Assembly: GCF_001649575.2 (NCBI RefSeq)
Contig: NC_051434.1
Span: 19,477,848-19,541,847, forward strand
Length of the DNA: 64,000 nucleotides
Direction: 5' to 3'
Source: Kryptolebias marmoratus
Taxonomy: Eukaryota; Chordata; Actinopteri; Cyprinodontiformes; Rivulidae
Positions 10,691 to 21,470 of the stretch are shown here, piece after piece; the stretch's first letter is position 1, and each line of letters opens with the position of its first letter. Made by a program: the position numbers and the translations under genes. A model generated the notes under the pieces. It was not told where the DNA came from. It made no database searches and saw nothing but the letters and a program-made list of their open reading frames with translations.

Positions 10691-11749
10691 TGATTCTACA
10701 TTTTAAAAGAACCTTTGGGTAGACACAGAATGCTGATAATCCTACTCAGCTGGGTTAAATCTATCCAGGTTTGGCTCTGTTCGAATTTAAACTTTAATTC
10801 AGTAGTTTTCAGTCTGTACACGCAAAAAAAAAAATTTAAGGTCTCAATACAGCTTCTGTTTTGCAAAAATATACTTATTCTTATGATCAAAATGAAAAAG
10901 TACCATAAATGTATATTTCAGTTCCAAAATTCTGAAATGAATTTAGCAAAGCACAGCTGAAGATCTGGGTGATTTATTGGACTCAAAATCTTTATGCTCG
11001 AATAGACTGTATGGATCCTAGTATATCTACCTAAAGATTTCTAGCTCGTATTCTCACTTTATGCCTCATTACACTTCCCAGCAGAGTCTGCTGAAATGCA
11101 ACTCTAATAATTAGCCTAATAGATGACAAAGAGCAAGCCGGCTGCAGCATTATTGCTTTCAGCTACAAAAGTCAGAAGATTCTTTACTTTTCCCACAAGG
11201 ATAAACTACTCAGACATTTTTCACACAAGCCGTCTTGTTTATGTATAATTTATTTATAAACACTGAAGCACCTTTATTACCATTTGCCCGTCATTCTTCC
11301 AATTTCATCACAATTTTCAATTCAAGAATCCACTTTTTTGGTAGCAGTACATCATGAGGAACAGACAAAATCTGAACCGCAAAAACTTACCTCATAGACA
11401 ATAACATTTTGGCAAAATAAAAATAAAAATCTTCAGAGCTCTATAGCTCAGACAAACTTCAGAGTAGTAACACCACTCAAAGTTTAAATGGGCCACAGAA
11501 AGTCGGCTTTACACAACTGAACTAGCATTTTGATATCCTTAGTGGTTTTCACACAATCACACTTTAACTTTTAGGATTTACCAAGGAATGTTGAAGTGTT
11601 AAGATATCACAAAAACTTTGACTTGTCTAAACATTCCAAAATATTTCCCCCAAAAAACTCATCTTACTTAAACAAACTTTACACTTCTTACATAATTTAA
11701 ACAATAAAACGTAGGCATTTTTGTCATCTTGTGGTTTCCGCTGAAATCC

Positions 11750-12185
11750 TCCCAAAGTGCAGAGTGTGCACATCCAAATTCCCATTATATCTGAGCTCAG
11801 AATTCTTTCTTCAGAAATGGTATTTTTACCTTGTTATAGCTCCTACATAAAAGACAATAAAACTGACATGTGTGATGACCAGATGCTTCTATCAGGGTTT
11901 TTATTTAATTTTGACAGTTTTCACAGTGATTGTTTGAGACTTACTTTTTACTTTGTGTTTCTATCTGTCTGCCTCTTTAAGAGTGCTGTCAGGAAGTGAC
12001 AGGTGCAGGTGTGTGGTTACCATGGTGACCCTAATGAGCCACTGGCAGCAGCTTTAACATTTGTTTTGATCTCGGTTCTCTTTACAGTTCATATGCGGTT
12101 CATACATCGAAACGTTGGTATTCTGTCTAATTAAATTATTACAACACAAATCCCAAATTACCATTGGACTTATAATTAATTTATA
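11750..12185 (+). repeat. dispersed repeat carrying a near-consensus X-box (copy 1)
   Basis: This segment and 14275-14700 are diverged copies in the same order. Both contain cccattgtatctgag-like starts, a gaca-tg-gtgac-accaga block, agtgattgtttgagacttac, gtggttaccatggtga and gagccactggcag-agctttaac. They differ by many substitutions and small indels, so the duplication is old. GTTACCATGGTGAC lies at 12016-12029. Confidence 0.7.
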
Positions 12186-12440
12186 ATTTTATCATTTATT
12201 TTGGAGTTTCAGGCAAAGAGTTCCATTTTTAGAGAAATTTTCAACTTATATTTTCCAAATTTATAAATATTTAGATTAGAATACGTCATCTGAAAAATAG
12301 AAAAGCTGCTGACGTTTCTTGGTACAATACTGTCTAAGAATGGAGGCTCAGTTTACTTTAATATGGAAACATATTAACAACCCCCATCTCTGTCTGTGTC
12401 TGTCTTTCTGTTTCTCCCCAGGGCCCTCATTAACACATCT

Positions 12441-12463
12441 ACACACACGCACACACACACACA
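12441..12463 (+). repeat. (CA)n microsatellite
   Basis: A short interrupted CA repeat. Confidence 0.9.
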
Positions 12464-13244
12464 TTTTCTTTGTTTAGGTTAGACAGAAGCAATGGCTGGA
12501 TAAAATAAAACTTCCAGATCATAATATATTCTTTAATTAGAGTAAAGTTCTTAGATGTTCATGTATACTGGAAACCAAAAAGAAAACTTCCTTTGTCTAT
12601 ATTTGCTGTTGTAATGTGTCATATATGCTAGTATGTGCATTTTTTTTCCTGCCAGCTAACACTAGTTAAGTGATTATTGACAAGGCCAGAGAAGGAAACA
12701 TCTGAGGTTTTAAAACTGTTTAATGCCTGCATGAAACGTGTTGTAACGGGGAGGTGGAGGAGGAGACATAACACCAAGATGGTGGGATCGAATAGACAGC
12801 TGCATCACAAAAGTCTATGAAAATATTTTAAAGCCAACAAATTATTGCAAATTCCATCAAACATCACACTGTAAGTCACAAATATCCATCCATTTTCTTT
12901 ACCCGTTTCACAAATATCCAATGAATGACTATTTAGATTATTTGTTATATTATTTGTTAAAGCATCATTTTCTGTGAAATTACAAAACCCAATGCAACTA
13001 AAACCCATTAGGTTTTGAAGCTTTCTTCAGTGATGTCTTGCCCACACAATTTTTGTTTTATTTTGTTTTTCAAGGAGGCCAACAGAGAGAACATCTAAAA
13101 ATATCTTAGTAGACCAACAGTATCTGGGAAGCAGTAACAACTTGGAAAGAAAAGTGGAAATCAGTTGGAAAAAACTTTGTGGACCAATCTGTTCTTGGAC
13201 CGAGAAGGATGCATAACGCTAAATTGTTTCATATGTCTACTCAC

Positions 13245-13448
13245 CATCACTGTTGACACATTGGACTTGGGGAATTTGGGTTCCAGGTCCACATTCTTTC
13301 TCGTTATCAGGAATACAACCCTCCAATTTAACCACCAGCCACTCGTAGCAGCTGGGGTCTTCACATGGTATTGCCTCCACCAGATGCGGGCAGTTCCCTG
13401 TCCCATCTGTGGGCTCATTGATGATCCCTCGCTTCCTCAGTTTAAAAC
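13245..13448 (-). CDS. thsd7a: thsd7a exon (fifth visible), TSP1 module
   Basis: The acceptor is ttctgtgacag before 13448; the donor is GTGAGT at 13244-13239. The exon is 204 bases, phase 1-1. It encodes GFKLRKRGIINEPTDGTGNC, then PHLVEAIPCEDPSCYEW and ECGPGTQIPQVQCVNSDG. This finishes one TSP1 module and begins the next. The paired cysteines and the ECGPGTQ core (here lacking the usual W-S-x-C) fit the alternating TSP1 modules of THSD7A. The human protein has LRKRRITNEPT and KECGPGTQVQEV at the same place, as I remember it. The exon is in frame with both neighbours. Confidence 0.93.
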
Positions 13449-14274
13449 CTGTCACAGAAAAAAACAGGAATTACCACAACAGCATTATTAACGGTCCCCA
13501 TGCAGGAGCATTATAGCCCCATGATTGTATGGCTGCTGATTCAGATTTCACACAACTGTTTGCTGTTTCTGGAGATTGAGATGGGTGCTATGACTTTTGA
13601 TTTTTATAACTTTTATACTAATTAACTTTATTTACAAATATTATCCCTGTAGAAATACATAGAGATCTCTTCAGTTCCTTCAAAAAGATTGTTCTCTTTG
13701 AAATCTGCTTCAGTATCCTAGCTGCTTTTGTCTTCGTATGGTACTTGTAGTATTTGCTACTTTTAGCTGCCCTTTTACTTTGGTTTTTAGCTAACATTTT
13801 GCCGCTTTAAGTTAGCACATTTTGGCAAGGTTTTAATTACTTCTAAGTCCTGGCTAGTGATTTGCTACTTTAGGCTTTTAGCTAGCGTTCTACTTCTTTC
13901 AGCTTTTATAAATCAGGTTCTTCAGCAAATTTCAGCACTCGGCATTCACAATGCTTCTTTACAAAAAATGCAAATTCTTTAGTTACATTATCTATTTCAT
14001 GATTTTCAACTCACATCTCCTTTAGCAGTTTTTTGGAGGGAAAAGCATACAAATTATACAATAAAACTTGTGTTTTAGTCGAAAAAAGTGCGGATTGACT
14101 TTTGATAAAATTACATTTTACAATACAGACAAAATTAAAGATTAAAAAATAAAAATTGCATTGGATTTTGGCAAAGGAAGTGCCAAACTTGCATTTTTGT
14201 CTTTTGTCACTATGTCTCTTACTGCAATAGAATTAAAGGTATTCTCTAAAATTTTCCCAGAGTCCAGACACCCA

Positions 14275-14700
14275 AAGTCCCATTGACTCCCATTGTATCT
14301 GAGCATTTTTTAACTAAAAAGCTGGAGGTAAAATGTATATTTAACTTGTTGTATTTCCAATGCAAAACACTGCAAACACATAAAAACAGACATGCGTGAC
14401 AACCAGACATATTTACTACTTACAGTTCAGAATTTTTTTAATTCAACTTATAGTTTTCCTGCAGTGACTGTTTGAGGCTTAGATTCTGTTTCACCTGTCC
14501 CATTAAGACTGTTCTTAGTGAGTGAGAAACACAGGCGTGTGGTTACCATGGTGATGGTAAAGAGCCACTGGCAGGAGCTTTAACGTTTCTTTTAATCTTG
14601 GCTCCTTTTACACTTCTAATACAGTTCATCAAAACATCAGCATTTCGTCATTTTAGATTATTGCAAAAGTAAGTTCCAAATAACTAATGGGCTTTAAAGA
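14275..14700 (+). repeat. dispersed repeat carrying a near-consensus X-box (copy 2)
   Basis: A diverged direct copy of 11750-12185, with the same order of blocks. It includes ggttaccatggtgatgg at 14541-14557 and gagccactggcaggagctttaac. Confidence 0.7.
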
Positions 14701-15929
14701 AGAAAGCTGATGTACGATGGCATTCAGCAAAAGCTGCACATGGTCAATTAAAATCTATTTAGAAATGTTCTAGTTACAACGTGTTGTTCTTCATAATTTC
14801 ATTTTTCAAAAAGGAATAACACAACGTATAGGTTTATTTATACACATGAACATAAACAAAATGATGCTATGGCATTTCTTGTCATGTGTTGGGCTAAAAC
14901 TTTCTGCAATAATCAAAACCCTAATTGTACCATATTAGCTTGGCCCTTGAGAATATGAGGATGAACATTTAACAATGCGACAGTCAAGTAAATCTGACCT
15001 TGCCTTAAATTTAAAGAACTGCACAAAATGATGGTTTTAAAACATCACTCATTTAAATGATCCCATTTAAAGTGACAAGTGTTCACTATAATCAATTAAT
15101 TCAGATAGGTTTGAGATTTTTCCTATACTTAAAGACAGTAAATTTCATGACCCAAGTTTTAAGGATATTCATTCTAGCTCAACCAAGGTCACCCCCACCC
15201 ACTCACCCCCCTCAAACTCCACTCTCCTGCTCCAACCAGATAAGGCAGCAGTGCCTCAAGTGCCTGTGGGACTCAGGTTCGATTTCATTTTTGTCATCCT
15301 TTGAAAAACCTTTATTTAATCAAGCAGGTCAGCTGGACATGAACCGTTCTGTGACTATGCTCGCTGACAGAAGTGTTATCTGATGGAGAACAGATGGCGG
15401 GGGTGGGGGTGGGGAAATGAGTTATTATAAAGAAGGATGAGACTTGAGGTCCAGGAAATTCAATTCAGGCCTCATTCACTCGCTGTATCTGCAGGGTGCG
15501 TTATGATTTGCATGGCTTAAAGATACAAGCCATTGTTATCAGAGCCATGGGCCTCATTTTGACTGAAAACACACTTTAAAAAAAATCATGTGTGATCTGG
15601 CCAAATAAAATCTTTTATTTACCAAAACAGAACTTCACATTTCTTAAACAACTATTTTGCAAAGGATTTATTCGGCTCAAACTTTGAAAGATTAAACTTT
15701 TTCATGACATTTTCATGTGCAAATTAGCCATCAAAGTAGCCCTACTGAAAATCTTTGGAGTGAGATGAGGAACAGTTTACATTGCAGTCTGACTCTCCAT
15801 CTTCCTTATCAGATCTTGTTGAGTAAAAAAATGAATGCAACTCAGGACATACTTAAATGTTATAACATTGCAAAGTGCAGTCATGGAGTGGAGGGTGTTG
15901 GATTTGGGAATCTCAAGGTCTCTTCTCTG

Positions 15930-16690
15930 CTTGTTACAGATATCATGGCTCTGTTGGCATCTTCAGATTACGACCTTCAGCGTGTGTTGGGGTGGTTTAA
16001 AGCCAATTATGAAGTGACTGGGATGAGAGTCAGCTCCTCTAAGTCCGAAGACATGGTTCTCAACTGGAAAAAGTTGTAATGTTCTCTTTAGGTTGGGGAA
16101 AAGTCTTTGCTTCAAGCGAAGGAGTTCACGAATCTGGGAGTCTTCATGATTGATGGCAGGATAGAGCGGATGATGGACCGATGGATTTGAACCAGGTTTG
16201 GATGAGGGTTTTGAATGTTGAAAGGCAAAGCCCTTGATTTACTCATGACCATTCACCTATGGTATCATGTGTCATAATCAAAAGATCAAGGTCCTGGATA
16301 CAAGTGGTTAAAAAAAAAACTTCCTCTGTGAAATGTCTAGGCTCAGCCTTAGAGATAAGATGAGCTCTGCCATCCAGGAGGAGTAGAGTCACTGCTCCTC
16401 CACATGAAAATGAATCAGCTCAGGTGGTTCGGGCATCTGATTAGGATGTTTCTTGGGCGCCTCCCTTTGGAGGTTTTCTAAGAAAGTCCTACTTAAAAGA
16501 GAACTCTCTTGAGAGAATTTCTGTCTTCTTTGGCCTGGGATTGCCTTGGGATTCCCCCAGGAGGAGCTGAAGAGTGACAATAAGGAGAGGGATGTGTGGG
16601 TTTCCATTCTGGACCTGTTACCTCTGAGACCCGACCACAGATAAGGAGAAGAAAATGGATGGACGGATGGATGGGTGGATGGATATTGCA
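15930..16690 (+). pseudogene. 5'-truncated LINE reverse transcriptase 3' end
   Basis: The plus strand reads DIMALLASSDYDLQRVLGWF and GMRVSSSKSEDMVLNWKK. This is the block after the catalytic RT motif in a very common fish LINE (usual form LLASSxxDLQ...GMRxSxSKSE). After a stop at 16077 the remaining RT C-terminus is frameshifted. The pieces QLRWFGHLIRM and GRLPLEVF near 16420-16480 are recognisable, followed by an ATGG/ACGG tail (about 16655-16684). It is a dead copy. I think it is of RTE/Rex3-like type, but the family is uncertain. Confidence 0.65.
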
Positions 16691-18934
16691 AACTGTAATC
16701 CTATCAAAACAATGCCTCTGTGAATTCTTGCTGCAAGATACCCCAGTATAATATTAGAGAGGGACTTTTATCTATTGTGAAAACATTATGAGTACCACTG
16801 ACAGTAAGTTACAATCAGTTGGAGCAAATGTACCTAACATTAAATCTTTTGCTGTCTAATCTGTAACATCTGCACTGTTTCTGTAGCTTTTTACAAGTAA
16901 TGTTCACTCTGGTAAATGGTTTATGACTGGCAAACACTCTTTGGCATTCAGCCCAACAACTGACCCAAGTAAAATGAAAAAAAAAACCTTCCTTCCCAAT
17001 TTTCATGCAGGAGCATAACTGAACGTTAAGTCTCTTATTTCACCATGTTCCAGGACTATTCCTCACTTTGATCAATATGAATCCCTTCATCCCCTTCTGG
17101 ATGCAGCATAAAACTGGCTGGTACATTTTGCATGTTGCTGACCTAGAGACTGAACTCACCCCAGCTGCACTCTGACAGAGTAAATCCTGTTGTGTTTTAC
17201 ACTTTTATGCCCTGTCACAGATTATATGAGGGCGCACATAAAGCCATTTCCAAGGTTTGATTAAAACAGCTACAACTCCATCCCTTCTCATCAGAAGAAG
17301 TTTAACACTCAGACATAAAGGCAGCATGCAAAATGGATTCCTTCACGGGGTGACAGGCCTTTAATTTGTGTGCATTTTGCTCAAGAAAGAGTATGTACAT
17401 TTTTTTCACTTGAGACATGTTGTAGAGTGCCCCCTTGCTGTAATTCTGATTAGCTATTTATAGGTTGTAACCCCCACCACTGCAATGTAACTCATCAGGT
17501 TTTTCTTTACCTATTTTCCAGGGACTGCTGTTTTAATTGGCCAATTCAGAATGGAAAGCATGCATTCCAGCATGTGTCACAAAGCAGCAGCGGTGAGCTG
17601 CATCCATAACATGCTGCATATCATGAAGTTTCAGCAGCCAAAAGTACATCTAGGCTCACAGTATTACATTATTAAAGCACATAATCCTCAAAATGTTTGG
17701 TGTAAATTTTAATAAAACCCATAAAAAAGCAGTTTGTGTCCATGTTTCTCTGAGTGAATAAATGAAAGACCAGAAAGTCTTGAGAAAGTGTGTCTGGACT
17801 TTGCAAAATGAACAGTACATGACGGCAAGAGCGGAAGTGGCACTGTGAGCAAATGAGTTGGTGGGAGTGAATCTATCATTAAGATGCATGGATGACAATT
17901 TCCAACCATCTCTTTCATTTGAGGCACTTCATTAAAACAGAGTCAACATGCATTAGTCATGGTGAATGCCTCAGCTCCAGGGGGTAATTATGGTTGAAGT
18001 AGCGATGCTGTCACCCTCACTGATGGACATCCTGCCATAACAGCTATTTCAATCTTATTCGCTCCATTACTGCTATCACAAATCTAGAGTTGACTTTTAT
18101 GCAAAGAATTAGCTTAACATTTTAATCTGCCTCATGCCATAAGAAAGAATACCAGTGTTCAATATTCTGTTTAGTTTCAGATATAGTTATTTGAAACTAT
18201 AAGTTTGGGTAATGTGAGCATTAGTGGTGGGGTTTACAATCTATTTTTCAATGAATAGTGATGCAGACACAAAAGATTCTAAATTGAATCAAAATTGTTA
18301 AAACTTAATTATTTAATGTTAGGCTCAAATTAAGTTTTAGTAACAGGAAAAATCAGATATTTGGGGAAATTATCATCTGAGTAAAATAAGGCTCATAAAA
18401 TATGAATGTGGAGTAATTAGGTATATGCAATTTGCTGTTGCAAATCTGCAACGTCTGCCTTGAGAGGGTTAATAACATCCTGATGATGAACACAAAAGGC
18501 AGATTTCTGAAGTATGGAAGTGCAGCATCGGAATCGTTTATTGCCCACACAGCAGAGACACATTATTCAGATTGCTAACTGAAACATACAAACAGCTCCC
18601 CCCTGCAATGAAAGTCAGTGTTTGGAAGTAATGCAGTTTCTATGAAAATAAAGAGAAAAATTGACTTTGATTAGAGCCAAGATATGTGCAAAATGTGTAC
18701 ACGTTTTCACCCAGAGGAGGACGAAGAAAAGCAGCTGGTGTTAGCTGCCACCACTAACAGGAGGACCATCGAGCAACAATGTCAACAATTTTGTCTAACT
18801 CAAGAAAAGACAAAGAAAATTACAAAGTTCACTGGTTCCTTAATGCAAAGGATTTGCGTTTGCATTTGGCCATTAAAACTCAGGATCTGTGCGCCATGTT
18901 GCACAAATTTTGGATTAAACTATCAGAAGAGTAA

Positions 18935-19155
18935 AGATTGTCTCCATCTACTAAAGTGGATGGTTTCATATTTGACATCCACAAGATTAATCAAAAAGTA
19001 ATGAACAGATTTTGGTGAAATTTTTTAGGAATTGCTTAGGTTGTCACAAAGAATAAACTATTAAATTCTGGTGGTGATCGGTATCACGATCCTGGTTCTA
19101 CAATATTTCAATGACCCTATGGCCTAGGTTGAGGATTGCACTCTTGAGTACTTCT
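18935..19155 (+). repeat. dispersed 'cttggc...ctatggcctagg...cttctagtt' repeat
   Basis: It shares aagattaatcaaaaagtaat, ggttgtcacaaagaa, tggtggtgatcgg and atgaccctatggcctagg with 20750-20986, and the same words occur inverted at 52400-52675. It is a non-coding interspersed family. Confidence 0.7.
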
Positions 19156-19334
19156 AGTTTAAAATCTGTTTTGATTGTTGTTATGATATATGTTTTTTAT
19201 TTATGTTGTTTGCTGTTGCTGTTTAATTCTAATAATTGTACAATTATGCATTAATAAATCAATAAAATTAGCATCTAAAAATGTTGATGACCCTCTATGA
19301 CATAGTGACTGTTATCCTCGCGAGAAAGTCTCAC

Positions 19335-19490
19335 CTTTCTTGGTGGTCTGGTCTTGACAGTTTTCGTAGGTGCAGGGTCCCCAAGCGCTCCACGAAGACA
19401 CCTCGCATTCAACAGGACAGCTTATTTGGCACAACTGTGTGGTATTTGGAGGGATCCCCAAACACAGCTCACTATCCACTGGACGTGTTG
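19335..19490 (-). CDS. thsd7a: thsd7a exon (fourth visible), TSP1 module
   Basis: The acceptor is tgacttcctag before 19490; the donor is GTGAGA at 19334-19329. The exon is 156 bases, phase 1-1. It encodes ATRPVDSELCLGIPPNTTQL, then CQISCPVECEVSSWSAWGPC and TYENCQDQTTKK. WSAW is the TSP1 C-mannosylation motif, and the unusual TYENC in place of the standard CSxTCG core is also what I recall in human THSD7A. NTT is a possible glycosylation site. Frame and order agree with the neighbouring exons. Confidence 0.94.
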
Positions 19491-20749
19491 CTAGGAAGTC
19501 ACAGAAAAGACCAAGTGCACACTGTAAAGCATATAATCTCTTGTAAAAACCGATGACAGTAACATGTATCATAACAGCATAGATACAAAATTAAAAGAGA
19601 CGAATGAAACATAAAAACAAACATTTACTGTTTTCACATTATACTCTATTGTTCTTTGAGGTCAGTTTTTCTTTTGGTCTGGCTACTAATGATCAGTGAT
19701 TCTTCCGCTCCAAACAGGTGTAGGTGACTCTCTGCAAGGTCATCAGGCTGATGAATTATTCAAGGTGTGCAACAACAGTATTCAGCTTCATTCACATGCA
19801 AATTGGCACCACCAAAAGGTGAGTCCTTTAATAGTGACACTTAAGCATTTGTACACGTCGTATGTCCTTTTAGTCACCATGTAACACACAAGGAGGTGAC
19901 ATGTCAAATAGTGGGATGTGATTAGGTGCTATTTTAACAACATTAGAACAAACTATTATAATTCTGTGCATAAATCTTCATTGTCATAATGTGATTGTTC
20001 ACGCAGAAACTGTTTTTATTTCTCTGTACAACAGTAAGATCCAAATCTTCCAATGTAAAGATCCCAGAAATAATTTAATGTTATTTATATGAACTGAATT
20101 GTAAGTAAACCAAATTGAAGACTACATATGGCTGCACATAGTAACACAGTTTCCAAGGGATCTACATCTTTGTTGTGAAAATCAAATTTTTGCTGCCACA
20201 GGATCTCATCAAGTAACACAATCAATCGTATATACATGATAAAAGGTTTTATAAGGCTTTCAAGAGTGTTTAAAGTCTTTATGGTAGCCTACTCCAAATA
20301 ATGAGGTTAACAAGTTATTTAAAAAAATAGAGAAAATGTTTACTATTTTGAATGGAAGTACAACTAATTTGCAGATTGTATTATAAAAGTATAATGCAGA
20401 TTAATAAAAAAAATCGATTTAAAGGTTTTAAGGTCTTGTGTCACTCTAGATAACATTTGGCCCTTGGTTTTCTGTGTCAGAAAAATAAATATTAAGTTAA
20501 GACAGCATTATTGTAAAATTTCTTAACAACTCCAGGTCAGCCTATACTTTCACCAAATCCTATTTTTGTGTTTGTTATCACAACGTACCCAAACTTTTGA
20601 GAGTACGAAATAAAGACTTCTGCCATAAGTCTCTGTACTCACCTCAGCCTTTATATATAGTTCTTACCCATCTCTGCAACTCCTCCAAAGTTGATGATTT
20701 CTTCCACTGAATGAAATTTTTTTAAATAAGATGCACTGCTTTGGACTAT

Positions 20750-20985
20750 TATTGACCTTTGCCAAGGAGGTTTATGTTTTGGTTAGCATTTGTTTGTTTG
20801 TTTGCCCGTGCACAAGATTACTCAAAAAGTAATTAACAGAGTTTGATGACATTTTCAGGAAATGTTGAGGTTGTCACAAAGAACAAAATTAAATTTTGGT
20901 GGTGATCGGGATCACCATACAACTTCTACAATTTTTTAATGACCCTATGGCCTAGGCAAAGATTTGCACTCTCCAAGTGCTTCTA

Positions 20986-21050
<65 letters not shown>
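20750..21050 (+). repeat. dispersed CCAAGG-family repeat ending in (ATT)n
   Basis: It starts tttgccaaggaggtttatg and ends caagtgcttctagtt, followed by about 21 ATT units (20988-21050). The repeat resembles 18935-19155 and the inverse of 52400-52675. A repeat with a 3' microsatellite tail is typical of a retroposed element. Confidence 0.75.
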
Positions 21051-21126
21051 CAGCGATGTTACGCCTGGGCATTCGGGGCTTTAGCCCCAGAGGTTTTCTG
21101 AATAACTTTAAATCTCAGGACATGAG

Positions 21127-21470
21127 AAAATTGGAAAATGAATCCATTTTCTTTGCCCGCTTTTTCTTTCCGGGTCGTGGGGAGCTGGCGCCTATCTCCA
21201 GCAGTCACTGTGTGAGAGGCTGGGGACAGCCTGGACAGGTCACAAGTCCAGAGACAAACAATTATTCCCACTCTCACTCACACCTAGGGACAATTTGGTT
21301 ACTAGTGAACCTAACATGCATGATCTGTGGGAGGAAACCAGAGTACTGGGAGAAAACCTGCGCATTCACAGGGAGAACATGTAAACTCCTCCCAGAAATG
21401 AAAGGAGGAGAATCTGGGATCTTTTTTTGCAGTGAGGCGACAGCTCTAACCACTGCATCGCTGATGCCAC
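21127..21470 (-). mobile_element. SINE-like fish repeat, inverted copy
   Basis: Read on the minus strand it begins near 21470 with gcatcagcgatgcagtggttag and continues agctgtcgcctcactgc (the tRNA-like head). Inside are ctcccacagatcatgcatg and gtcactgctggagata. It ends near cccggaaag...gaaaatgg (21190-21130). The same layout is present in plus orientation at 44642-45038, which keeps an ATGG tail, and a 5' piece is at 56840-56960. Confidence 0.65.

Larger units (their letters stand above)
5727..13244 (-). other. thsd7a intron (7.5 kb)
   Basis: This intron holds an LTR fragment (about 6500-6925), a GIY-YIG-type endonuclease fragment cut by an assembly gap, dispersed MITE-like repeats (about 7540-8000, 9640-10080, 10190-10690, 11750-12185) and simple repeats. 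Beyond these, 5727-6499, 8020-9540 and 12190-13240 show no supported gene. Confidence 0.85.
13449..19334 (-). other. thsd7a intron (5.9 kb)
   Basis: It contains a tagc/ttagct-rich degenerate repeat (about 13720-13900), copy 2 of the X-box repeat (14275-14700), a LINE 3' end (about 15930-16690) and a dispersed CCAAGG-family repeat (about 18935-19155). I see no gene in 16700-18930. An open frame at 18684-19001 is not recognisable and looks accidental. Confidence 0.85.

Noticed and set aside
18684..19001. 105-residue plus frame, 'MCKMCTRFHPEEDEEK...'
   Set aside because: Its end overlaps a dispersed repeat. It has no recognised domain, splice sites or codon signal.
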